A DNA stretch of 10,814 nucleotides. Source: Acidobacteriota bacterium (GTDB taxonomy: Bacteria; Acidobacteriota; Terriglobia; Terriglobales; Acidobacteriaceae). The stretch covers positions 1 to 10,814 of the forward strand of contig JAJYSL010000137.1 of NCBI GenBank assembly GCA_021793595.1, given 5' to 3'. The position numbers and the translations under genes were made by a program. Below the pieces are notes generated by a model. The model had not been told where the DNA came from. It saw nothing but the letters and a program-made list of their open reading frames with translations, and did no database searches. This document shows, in pieces, positions 1-5,956 of the stretch (positions are counted from its first letter, which is position 1; each line of letters begins with the position of its first letter).

Positions 1-826
1 CTTCCGGGCTGGCGGCGGCTTGGCCGTTTCCTCTCGTGCCATCCATTTCGTAGGAGATGCCCAGTCCTCCTCCGGCATCGATATAGCGGATCTGGATGCC
101 ATGAGCCGACTGCAATTCCCGAACCAACTGCACCACTCTCTGCATGGCTTGGCCAAAGGGTTCGGGGCTGCGAATCTGGGAGCCGATGTGAACGCTGACG
201 CCGGTGGGCGCCAGGTAGCGGCTGCGCGCCGCGCGCTGATACAGCGCCGTGGCATCGCCGATGGCCACACCAAATTTGTGTTCCGTCATGCCGGTGGAAA
301 TATACGGATGGGTGGCGGCAAAGACATCCGGGTTGACGCGCATCGCCAGCGGCGCGCGTTTGCGAAAATGTCGCGCCCGCTGTTCCAGCAGCTCCAGTTC
401 TGCGGGGCTTTCGACATTGAAAACCAGAATGCGAGCCGCCAGCGCGGCGTCGATTTCAGCCGCCGTCTTGCCGACTCCGGAAAACACGACCCGCGACAGG
501 CTGGATTTTGCAGCGCGACGCACCCGCTCCAGCTCCCCGCCGGAAACGATGTCGAAGCCGGTGCCGGCTGCCGCCAGCAAACGCAGAATGGAGAGGTTGG
601 AATTGGCTTTGACGGAATAGCAGAGAGTCGCCCGCATGCCGGCAAAGGCCTCCGTGAACAACCCAACACGCCCCAGTAGATTGTTTGCCGAATAAACATA
701 CAGTGGCGTGCCGTAAGCGCGGATCAGCCGCGCCAAGGGCACGCGATCGCAAAATAAATCCTGGGAGTGTGCGCCACCGTCGTAATAAAAGGGGCGTGTG
801 GGAATCGCAGCAGCGGTTGATTTCAA
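1..826 (-). CDS. lysA: Diaminopimelate decarboxylase, N-terminal 275 residues (runs off left edge)
   Basis: The enzyme decarboxylates meso-diaminopimelate to L-lysine, the last step of the DAP pathway, in the cytosol and with PLP. The visible part covers the PLP-binding alanine-racemase-type barrel. The PLP lysine is K73 in YSVKANSN. RVNPDV (163-168), THPYISTGM (172-180) and KFG (184-186) are family signatures. HIGSQ (213-217) and the phosphate-binding loop GGGLG (252-256) follow. About 140 residues of the usual 410-420, including the C-terminal beta domain, lie outside the window. I choose a TTG start at 826: GAGG (plus-strand positions 835-838) sits 8 bases upstream, and no ATG or GTG fits this frame better. 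The start overlaps the stop of the upstream hydrolase by three bases in the string TTGA, so translation is probably coupled. Assignment is firm; related PLP decarboxylases (ornithine/arginine) are less likely given the THPYISTG and KFG signatures. Confidence 0.95.
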   Translation of the reverse strand, partial: MKSTAAAIPTRPFYYDGGAHSQDLFCDRVPLARLIRAYGTPLYVYSANNLLGRVGLFTEAFAGMRATLCYSVKANSNLSILRLLAAAGTGFDIVSGGELERVRRAAKSSLSRVVFSGVGKTAAEIDAALAARILVFNVESPAELELLEQRARHFRKRAPLAMRVNPDVFAATHPYISTGMTEHKFGVAIGDATALYQRAARSRYLAPTGVSVHIGSQIRSPEPFGQAMQRVVQLVRELQSAHGIQIRYIDAGGGLGISYEMDGTRGNGQAAASPE

Positions 827-1722
827 TGGGCTTTCCTCGCGGCATTGCTTGCTGGGGGACGGCTGTATTCGCGATCCAGAAATCCTCCGATCCAGGCGGC
901 AACTTTCGCCGGTTGCTCCAAGGGAGCAAAGTGACCGGCATCTTCCAGTAGATGATACTCGGCGCGCGGTGCCTGATCGGCGATCACATGCATCTCCGCC
1001 GGCGTGCTGCTGCCGTCTTCCCCGCCGGCGATGGCGCAGACCGGCACCTGCATGGTCTTCAGTGTTGGAATGGAGTCGGGACGCTGCATCAGGCCCCGCT
1101 GCACGGCCAGCATCGATTCCAGCGAGAATGCATCCATCATGGCGCGAGCGGCTATGCGGATCTCAGGGTGGTCGCGCTTTGCAGTGGGACCGACCAAAGT
1201 GTCCGCCATTTGGTCGAAAAACTTCTCCAGTCCGCCCGGCTGTTGCGCGGCCTGCATCGAGGCGCGACGCTTTTCGCGGTTGGCTTCTGTGTCCGGCTGG
1301 GGTTTGCCGCAGGTAATGATCAAGGCCGCGACCTCCTCAGGAAATCGCCGCCAATAGTCATACAGCGTATAACTGCCGATGGAGCAGCCGACAAAGGCGG
1401 CTTGCTGGATTCCCAGCGCACGCATCATGGCGTGGGTATCTTCGGCGAGCATGGCCATCGTGACGGCCGCGCTCGGGCCGGCGGTGTCGGTCACGCCCAC
1501 TGTTGTGGGGTCGGCTCCCAGGCCGAGGCTGGACTTTCCGTGCCCGCGCAGATCTACCAGCGTCAATCGATATCGGTCGGCCAGCAGTTTCGCAACGGGC
1601 AGCCAAAAAGCATGATCCAGCGGAGTAGGATGCAGCAAAATCACGTCTGGGCCGGCACCGAGGGTAAAGGCAAACAGGTGAGCTCCGGCGTGTTCGACTT
1701 CAAAAGACGATCCGATTTCCAT
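823..1722 (-). CDS. Alpha/beta hydrolase
   Basis: A 299-residue alpha/beta-hydrolase-fold protein, the normal size for the family. The oxyanion region is HPTPLDHAFW (31-40) and the strand-4 motif is DLRGHG (57-62). The nucleophile elbow is GCSIGS with Ser114. Asp236 in the GGEDGS loop and His264 in DAGHF complete a plausible Ser-Asp-His triad. There is no signal peptide, so it should be cytosolic. The overall pattern resembles 3-oxoadipate enol-lactonase-like and haloperoxidase-like esterases, but the substrate cannot be read from sequence. The ATG at 1722 has only a weak ribosome site (GTGGA, about 5 bases upstream). A strong stem-loop ends 10 bases before the start. The stop at 823-825 overlaps the lysA start, which implies an operon. 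No role in lysine synthesis is known for this family; the link is positional only. Confidence 0.88.
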   Translation of the reverse strand: MEIGSSFEVEHAGAHLFAFTLGAGPDVILLHPTPLDHAFWLPVAKLLADRYRLTLVDLRGHGKSSLGLGADPTTVGVTDTAGPSAAVTMAMLAEDTHAMMRALGIQQAAFVGCSIGSYTLYDYWRRFPEEVAALIITCGKPQPDTEANREKRRASMQAAQQPGGLEKFFDQMADTLVGPTAKRDHPEIRIAARAMMDAFSLESMLAVQRGLMQRPDSIPTLKTMQVPVCAIAGGEDGSSTPAEMHVIADQAPRAEYHLLEDAGHFAPLEQPAKVAAWIGGFLDREYSRPPASNAARKAH

Positions 1723-1732
1723 TTATGTCCAC

Positions 1733-1806
1733 TATAGAGCAGAAGGGTTCCTCTGCTGCACGCACAAACACACGGCGCACGAGGCATACCCTGCTTCTGC
1801 TCTATA
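1733..1806 (-). repeat. Long imperfect stem-loop upstream of the hydrolase
   Basis: Two 12-base arms are perfect inverted copies: 1733-1744 (TATAGAGCAGAA) and 1795-1806 (TTCTGCTCTATA). Just inside them, GGGT (1745-1748) can pair with ACCC (1788-1791), and CCTC (1750-1753) with GAGG (1781-1784). This gives about 20 pairs around a loop of roughly 27 bases. In the minus-strand transcript the hairpin ends 10 bases before the hydrolase ATG. No T-run follows on the minus strand, so it is not a classical intrinsic terminator. It could be a 5'-leader structure, an mRNA-stabilising element between two cotranscribed genes, or a small palindromic repeat element (MITE/REP type). Confidence 0.6.
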
Positions 1807-1845
1807 TGGCGATCGGACCATAGTGCCGTACAGGGCACGAGTGGT

Positions 1846-2202
1846 TCAATATGACTGCGGATTGGTAGGGGGCGGCTGCGGCGCCGGCGGAGGCGGTACG
1901 TACGGCGGCGACATCAGCGGAACTTCCTCCGGGATCAGCAGCCATGCTATCAGGTAGGCAATCTCCAGGATCGGAAAGATCAGGATGCCTAAGATAACCG
2001 CAACGATACGTGTGGCCGTCAAGTCCCAGCCAAAACGGATGGAAATAGCCGCGCAAACCCCGGCGATCATGCGATTCATGCGAGGCCGATACATGGTGCT
2101 CAGTGGGGAAGCGGCAAATACATTGGCGCTGGCAGGCGCACCGCAGGCCGGGCAAAAATTTGCTCCCGTAGGCAACGGCTTTCCACATTGATGACAAAAC
2201 AT
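1846..2202 (-). CDS. Zinc-ribbon and PspC-domain membrane protein with proline-rich tail
   Basis: A 118-residue protein in three parts. Residues 1-22 form a zinc ribbon with two CxxC knuckles (C3/C6 and C17/C20). Residues about 37-92 are a PspC domain: MYRPRMNRMIAGVC, then a conserved WD pair, a hydrophobic segment (about residues 65-90) and the closing LLIPEE. The last 20 or so residues are mostly proline (PPYVPPPPAPQPPP). PspC proteins are inner-membrane partners in envelope-stress responses in enterobacteria; elsewhere their job is mostly unknown. I start it at the ATG at 2202 because a near-perfect Shine-Dalgarno (AGGGAGGA, 2208-2215) lies 5 bases upstream and the zinc ribbon begins at residue 3. 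A longer frame from 2274 adds 24 residues with no ribbon homology and is rejected. It lies 147 bases downstream of the TPR gene and may share its transcript. Confidence 0.88.
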   Translation of the reverse strand: MFCHQCGKPLPTGANFCPACGAPASANVFAASPLSTMYRPRMNRMIAGVCAAISIRFGWDLTATRIVAVILGILIFPILEIAYLIAWLLIPEEVPLMSPPYVPPPPAPQPPPTNPQSY

Positions 2203-2207
2203 AACAA

Positions 2208-2215
2208 TCCTCCCT
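2208..2215 (-). promoter_or_regulatory. Ribosome binding site deciding the PspC-protein start
   Basis: AGGGAGGA on the minus strand, 5 bases before the ATG at 2202. It is the best Shine-Dalgarno sequence in the window and it excludes the longer alternative frame opening at 2274. Confidence 0.8.
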
Positions 2216-2235
2216 GGGCAATGCTTTCGTCGCCC

Positions 2236-2253
2236 TGGATCTGTTTCGATCCA
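2236..2253 (-). repeat. Small hairpin in the leader of the PspC gene
   Basis: TGGATC and GATCCA form a perfect 6-base inverted repeat around a 6-base loop. It lies in the 147-base gap between the TPR and PspC genes, 34 bases upstream of the PspC start. There is no T-run on either side, so it is not a convincing terminator. No clear promoter is visible elsewhere in this gap. Confidence 0.3.
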
Positions 2254-2349
2254 CGCCCCGAAATGCCAATCCAAACGCAGGCGAGTGGATCGTACTTAGA
2301 GTTACGCAACGGAGCGCACGACAGTTCCCAAAATGTTCGCTTCCGGCGT

Positions 2350-3681
2350 TCATTTGCCCCGATAGGGAGATGTTTCCAGTTTGGAGGCAAGCTGGGCCTG
2401 GACAGAATCCGTTCCCAATGCGAGAACTGCATCATACTGTTTTTTTGCTGGCGCGTGTCGGCCCAGCAGATCCAGCATCTCTCCTGCAGCCAGATGGGCG
2501 CGCCGCTGCATCAGTGGCGAAGCGGTGGACTGCACGGCGGCGTTTTTGTATGCGGCGGCCGCCGTGGCGATATAGCGCTGGCCGCGCGCCGCTTCTCCCA
2601 GGCCAAAGTAGGCCATCTCCAGGTGCGGGTCAGGATAATATCCGCCGGGCGCGGTTGCCCGTTGCAGCAACGCCTGGTAGGCGGCAATAGCGCGCATTCC
2701 CTGCCCGGAATCCTTCAGCAGGTTGGCCTGTTCCAGCGCGAACAAAAAATTATGTGGATATTGCTGCGCCAGACCGTCGATCACGACGATCGCTTGCGGA
2801 TATTTGGCCTCGCGCCGCAGGAAGATCGCAAGTGCTGTACGGGCCGCAACGGAGTTGACAATGCCCTCTTGCCCGACTAGGCGCAGTTCACTGATCCCTT
2901 TCGATTTGGAGCCGTGCATACCGACCAGCCCGGCCAGAATTTTGAAAGGAAATGCGAGACTGCCCAGAACGTAATCATGCACGCCCACAATCAAATAACA
3001 GTCGATATATTTGGGATCCTGCTTTAGAACCTGGTCGTCATCGTTGCGCGCCGACAAAGCCATGCGCAGCGCGGGAATGTATTTCTTCTCCACCATGCCG
3101 ATGTACACCGTCTCCAGGCTGGTGGCATAGCTGCGGGCAAACAAGGCGTCGAGATCGTTGGAATTGGCGGCCAGCCTGCGATTGCTCAAATCGATCGCGT
3201 GCTGGTAGAGGTCCTCAATCCTAGCACTCGCACGCGGGTCTTCCACCACCGGATGTTTACCCGATAAAAAGCCATCCTGGACGTACAGGGTGGTGTCGAG
3301 CAGATCGAGCCGATACAACTCCCGAAACACGGCATTGTTCAGGACGTAATCGGCAGCCATGGGATCGGTGGGATGTTCTGCGGCAATCTTCGAAAAGAGA
3401 GTTCCAGCATCGGCGTAATCGAGATTGTAAAAATGCTGATAGGCGGTCTGGACCTCGGGAGTAAGGTTCAAGGGATCGGTGTCTGTGCCGTTCGGCGCCC
3501 GTACCACTGCGGAGGTAGGAAGCGCAGCCAGGCACAGGAGGATCAACAGAAGAGAAAGGCGCGTCCATAACTGCGGCCCGTAACATGGAGCCGGGCGCGG
3601 GCGCGCGCGCGCGGCAGAAATTTGCAAAGGAAATGGATTGAGAGAAACGCGCCGGGACTGGACTCGAAGAACATCGGGCAT
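2350..3681 (-). CDS. Exported tetratricopeptide-repeat-like protein of unknown function
   Basis: A 443-residue protein. Residues 41-58 form a strong hydrophobic core ending in LPTSA, like a Sec signal peptide cleaved near residue 58. Helical TPR-like pairs follow: about 73-118 (AYQHFYNLDYADAGTLF, then a DPMAADY turn), 280-345 (RREAKYPQAIVV and a partner helix) and 353-423 (AYFGLGEAARGQRY, then LAAGEMLDLLGRHAPAKKQYDAVL). The middle (120-270) is helical with YDCYL/GVHDYVLGSL-type segments and a glycine-rich turn. TPR proteins are scaffolds, and no enzyme motif is seen. The start is uncertain: the ATG at 3681 has no visible Shine-Dalgarno and puts 40 mostly basic residues ahead of the signal core. 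The only later in-frame candidate I see is a TTG at 3627, also without a good site. The upstream gap holds a palindrome that may control it and the divergent gene. Confidence 0.78.
   Translation of the reverse strand: MPDVLRVQSRRVSLNPFPLQISAARARPRPAPCYGPQLWTRLSLLLILLCLAALPTSAVVRAPNGTDTDPLNLTPEVQTAYQHFYNLDYADAGTLFSKIAAEHPTDPMAADYVLNNAVFRELYRLDLLDTTLYVQDGFLSGKHPVVEDPRASARIEDLYQHAIDLSNRRLAANSNDLDALFARSYATSLETVYIGMVEKKYIPALRMALSARNDDDQVLKQDPKYIDCYLIVGVHDYVLGSLAFPFKILAGLVGMHGSKSKGISELRLVGQEGIVNSVAARTALAIFLRREAKYPQAIVVIDGLAQQYPHNFLFALEQANLLKDSGQGMRAIAAYQALLQRATAPGGYYPDPHLEMAYFGLGEAARGQRYIATAAAAYKNAAVQSTASPLMQRRAHLAAGEMLDLLGRHAPAKKQYDAVLALGTDSVQAQLASKLETSPYRGK
3600..3613. repeat. Alternating GC dinucleotide tract
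   Basis: About 6.5 uninterrupted GC dinucleotides (3601-3613), with GC-rich flanks. The tract sits in the basic N-terminal extension of the TPR-like protein (the ARAR stretch near residues 24-27). Such tracts can slip in replication and can adopt Z-DNA. A one-unit change would shift the frame ahead of the signal peptide. Confidence 0.55.
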
Positions 3682-3723
3682 AAGAATTGGACGAACATTT
3701 TTAGTGTCGTGCTTCTCGGGGGA

Positions 3724-3740
3724 TGACGCAAGTTACGTCA
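3724..3740. promoter_or_regulatory. 17-base palindrome in the divergent gap, possible operator
   Basis: TGACG and CGTCA flank a 7-base spacer that is itself partly symmetric (AA/TT). In all, 14 of 16 non-central positions match the reverse complement. It lies 43 bases upstream of the leftward TPR gene start and 53 bases upstream of the rightward orphan. This is the size and position expected of a dimeric repressor site. On the minus strand it contains TTGACG, which resembles a -35 box, but no good -10 box lies 16-18 bases further on. The regulator is not identified. Confidence 0.45.
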
Positions 3741-3764
3741 ATCCTTAATTTTCATCTTTCCCGC

Positions 3765-3790
3765 AGTACTTCTTATGTACTACCCTGTAC
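3765..3790. promoter_or_regulatory. Phased GTAC repeats just upstream of the orphan gene
   Basis: GTAC occurs at 3766-3769, 3777-3780 and 3787-3790, steps of 11 and 10 bases, or one helical turn. The first two form AGTAC-N7-GTACT (3765-3781), an inverted repeat with the same 5-7-5 layout as the palindrome at 3724-3740. The array ends 3 bases before the ATG at 3794, where a bound protein would block transcription or translation start. Confidence 0.35.
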
Positions 3791-3793
3791 GCG

Positions 3794-4333
3794 ATGACGC
3801 GATCTGATCTGTTACGCGCCTTGATTCGTCAGGCGAAGTCCAACGGCTTCGAGTTCCGCAAATGGTACGCCTCCAGAATGTTGCTGCCATGGGCCAGCTT
3901 TACGGCGGCTGTAGAAACGCTGTCGGAGGAAAGACGCTATTATGCGCTGCTATTTGCGCATGAGTTTGCGCAGGCGTTCTGGCGAGCGGGCAGCAAGATG
4001 ACGTTCGTCGTTCCCACGAATACGTTTACGCGCGTTTCCAAAGACGGCACCATCAAGGTGGTAAAGCGCAAGGGCCACATCCGCCGATCGGTGCTGCCGG
4101 ACGCATGGCGCTATCACCTGAAAGAGATGGCTGTTGCCGAAGATCCGCTGCGATATATCCGAAAATTTCTGCTGATCGCGGAGGATCTTGCGGGGCACCC
4201 GTACGTCAGCGACGAGGAAGGGACAGATGCGCCCATTATCAACGCTAGACATACAGCCGCACCTGAGAAGCCAGCCCTCCATGACGAAGCTGCAATTGGC
4301 GAGATGGAAGGAAGTTTCGACAGGGGAAGATAA
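3794..4333 (+). CDS. Hypothetical protein, 179 residues, no recognised family
   Basis: I do not recognise this protein. Residues 1-65 are predicted to be helical and amphipathic, rich in aromatics and basic residues (FEFRKWYASR, EERRYYALLFAHEFAQAFW). Residues 66-100 look like a short beta hairpin with a basic turn (FVVPTNTFTRVSKDGTIKVV, then KRKGHIRRS). Residues 101-135 are helical again (DAWRYHLKEM, RYIRKFLLIAEDL). The last 40 residues are low-complexity and acidic with His/Ala/Pro, likely disordered. There is no signal peptide or membrane segment, so it is probably cytosolic; the basic hairpin would suit nucleic-acid binding, but that is a guess. Coding support is moderate: the codon pattern and GC content match the neighbours, and no competing frame in this stretch resembles a known protein. 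The ATG at 3794 has no clear Shine-Dalgarno. It diverges from the TPR gene and is followed in the same direction by the 459-residue gene after 125 bases. Confidence 0.65.
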   Translation: MTRSDLLRALIRQAKSNGFEFRKWYASRMLLPWASFTAAVETLSEERRYYALLFAHEFAQAFWRAGSKMTFVVPTNTFTRVSKDGTIKVVKRKGHIRRSVLPDAWRYHLKEMAVAEDPLRYIRKFLLIAEDLAGHPYVSDEEGTDAPIINARHTAAPEKPALHDEAAIGEMEGSFDRGR

Positions 4334-4379
4334 AGGTCAAAACCTGTCGCCGCTGCAGCCTTGATCCCTTCGGATAGCA

Positions 4380-4401
4380 ACCATGCACACCTTTGCATGG
4401 T
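4380..4401. repeat. Perfect 8-base inverted repeat downstream of the orphan
   Basis: ACCATGCA and TGCATGGT flank a 6-base loop. It lies 46 bases after the orphan's stop and is followed by a mixed AT-rich stretch (GTATTCTTAAAA) rather than a clean T-run. It could be a weak intrinsic terminator for the orphan or a protein-binding site for the next gene. Confidence 0.45.
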
Positions 4402-4404
4402 GTA

Positions 4405-4422
4405 TTCTTAAAACATTAAGAA
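4405..4422. promoter_or_regulatory. AT-rich 18-base palindrome upstream of the 459-residue gene
   Basis: TTCTTAA and TTAAGAA are perfect 7-base inverted arms around a 4-base spacer. The site begins 3 bases after the preceding inverted repeat and lies 36 bases upstream of the next ATG, a usual place for an operator or core promoter. A possible -35 (TTGCAT, 4393-4398) sits 17 bases before TTAAGA (4416-4421), but the -10 match is poor, so I do not call the promoter itself. Confidence 0.4.
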
Positions 4423-4435
4423 CGCAGCTACGACC

Positions 4436-4448
4436 CAATTCCTAATTG
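4436..4448. promoter_or_regulatory. Third small palindrome before the 459-residue gene
   Basis: CAATT and AATTG flank a 3-base spacer, ending 10 bases before the ATG at 4459. It covers the place where a ribosome site would be expected; only a weak AGG (4452-4454) follows it. Confidence 0.3.
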
Positions 4449-4458
4449 AGCAGGCAGC

Positions 4459-5838
4459 ATGCGAAGTTGGAACTCGGTTGCATTAGGTATGGCCTATTTG
4501 CTTTGTGGCGTTTTCAGCCTGCGTGGTCAGACCCGCACTTTGCTGGTTCCCTCAGCCGGATCTCGAAAGACTGAATCGGGAGTGAAGCTGACGGCTACGG
4601 CTGTCGCGCCTGTGGTGTTACCTCGTCCAAACACAGCGGTTCTAGCCGCCGGTTTACCTCTGCGGGTTCAGATTGATCACCGCTATCGCATGCGGCAAGG
4701 CAAACCGATCCAAGGCCACCTGATTGACCCTGTGTACTCAGGGCAGCAGATAGTGCTACCGGTGAACACGCGTATTTACGGCGACATCTCCGGCCTCACT
4801 CCAATCCACGGCAGCAAACGCACGTGGGCGCGGCTTAACGGAGATTTTACCCCTCTCAAACAGCCGGTTCTCCACTTCAGTTCCGTTAAGCTGCCCGACG
4901 GATCGAGTCTACCGATCGACGCGGAGGCTTCCGAGCGAACTGCGGACTTGGTAAAAATGGGTCCCCCCGTCAAGAAGAAGTCGCGCATGCAAAAGATCAA
5001 GGCAGCCATCCATGCGAAATTTACCGGCATGAAGCAAGGAATATCGAATGCGGTACATTCCAAGCATAAGTCGGAGAAGGCTTTACAAATGCTTTATGGA
5101 CAGCTTCCGTATCATCCGCAAGACATCTGGACAGGAACCGAATTTGACGCCGTGTTGACCCAACCTGCCGTCGTGCCCGATCCCAATGCCAACCATTTGC
5201 TGCCGGTCACTCCGCCGCATGGACATATTCCACCGGGGACAATCGATGTGCGGCTGATTACGCCATTAACTTCTAAAACCGATAAGTTCGGCACTCCGGT
5301 GGAAGCTGTTCTGACGCAACCTTATCTCAGTAAAAACCATCAAGATGTGATTCTGCCGACCGGCACACATTTGACCGGGGTAGTGACCCAGGGAAAACCA
5401 GCGCGCTATTGGGGGCGGAACGGGACGCTGCGATTTACGTTCCGGCAAGTCAAGTTGCCCGCGGGAACGATGGAAAACGTACATGCGCAGATGACTGCCG
5501 TGGAGGGCAAAAAAGGCCAGAATGTCACCCTGGATTCCGAAGGCGGCGCCCACGCGAACGCGGACAAGGGAAAATACATGGATCCGCTTGTGCTCGGCTA
5601 TCTGGCAGGCGCAAACGCAGTCGATACCAACCAAAACCAAGTGGACGCCGCCACTACCAGCAACGGCTTTGGGTTGCCGGCGCGGATCCTTTCCATCCTC
5701 TTTGTCAGCGGAACCACCATCTCGGTATTCGCATACTATGCCGCGGGCCAATCCATCATCCGGCGCTGGGTGATGCACGGACATGAGGTTGTGTTCGCGA
5801 AGAACACGCGGATGCAATTGGCGATCTCCGACCGGTAG
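4459..5838 (+). CDS. Exported protein with duplicated VirB10/TrbI-like beta domains and a C-terminal helix
   Basis: A 459-residue protein. Residues 1-23 look like a signal peptide (hydrophobic 7-20, then RGQT). Two related beta-rich blocks follow. Block A (about 68-157) carries GKPIQGHLIDPVYS, IVLPVNTRIYG and SSVKLPDGSSLPI. Block B (about 262-347) carries GTPVEAVLTQPYLS, VILPTGTHLTG and RQVKLPAGTM. A third fragment (GTEFDAVLTQP, 226-236) sits between them. The order (turn-glycine, 'IlP.gT.l.G', later 'vkLP.G') recalls the C-terminal barrel of VirB10/TrbI secretion proteins, which is an inference. Between the blocks lies a strongly basic stretch (KKKSRMQKIKAAIHAKF, 172-188). Residues 404-430 form a hydrophobic, possibly membrane-spanning segment, followed by a basic tail. 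There are no other secretion genes nearby, so a conjugation role is not supported; an envelope protein is more likely. Confidence 0.8.
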   Translation: MRSWNSVALGMAYLLCGVFSLRGQTRTLLVPSAGSRKTESGVKLTATAVAPVVLPRPNTAVLAAGLPLRVQIDHRYRMRQGKPIQGHLIDPVYSGQQIVLPVNTRIYGDISGLTPIHGSKRTWARLNGDFTPLKQPVLHFSSVKLPDGSSLPIDAEASERTADLVKMGPPVKKKSRMQKIKAAIHAKFTGMKQGISNAVHSKHKSEKALQMLYGQLPYHPQDIWTGTEFDAVLTQPAVVPDPNANHLLPVTPPHGHIPPGTIDVRLITPLTSKTDKFGTPVEAVLTQPYLSKNHQDVILPTGTHLTGVVTQGKPARYWGRNGTLRFTFRQVKLPAGTMENVHAQMTAVEGKKGQNVTLDSEGGAHANADKGKYMDPLVLGYLAGANAVDTNQNQVDAATTSNGFGLPARILSILFVSGTTISVFAYYAAGQSIIRRWVMHGHEVVFAKNTRMQLAISDR

Positions 5839-5885
5839 AGCATTTCTGCTGATAGTGTAGTGTGAAAATTGAAATCCGGCGTGAC

Positions 5886-5901
5886 CGTTCCCCAAAGAAC
5901 G
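5886..5901. terminator. Possible weak hairpin between convergent genes
   Basis: CGTTC and GAACG pair around a 6-base loop in the 118-base gap where the rightward 459-residue gene meets the leftward methyltransferase gene. With a bulged base the stem extends by GAC/GTC. There is no T-run, so the terminator call is tentative. Longer-range arms AGCATTTCT (5839-5847) and AGAAATGCT (5940-5948) bracket the gap, with the left arm starting right after the stop codon. Nothing else is visible in the gap. Confidence 0.25.
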
Positions 5902-5956
5902 TCTACACATGAAGAATCTCACCACACCCCAGTCACAGGAGAAATGCTTTGGCCTT

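Noticed and set aside
456..941. Leftward open frame overlapping the lysA start region
   Set aside because: It is a different frame from lysA and covers both lysA and the end of the hydrolase; its translation is arginine- and cysteine-rich with no family features, while the lysA frame carries all expected motifs.
2203..2274. Extended start for the PspC protein
   Set aside because: The 24 extra residues have no family similarity, and a strong Shine-Dalgarno lies just ahead of the ATG at 2202.
1802..2353. Leftward 183-residue frame across the PspC gene
   Set aside because: It is out of frame with the recognisable zinc-ribbon and PspC sequence and has no ribosome site.
2188..2880. Rightward 230-residue open frame
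   Set aside because: It lies antisense to the TPR gene and has the Gln/Arg/Gly-rich composition typical of a shadow frame.
3736..3741. TTGACG on the minus strand as a -35 box
   Set aside because: No acceptable -10 hexamer lies 16-18 bases downstream; the match is better explained as part of the palindrome.
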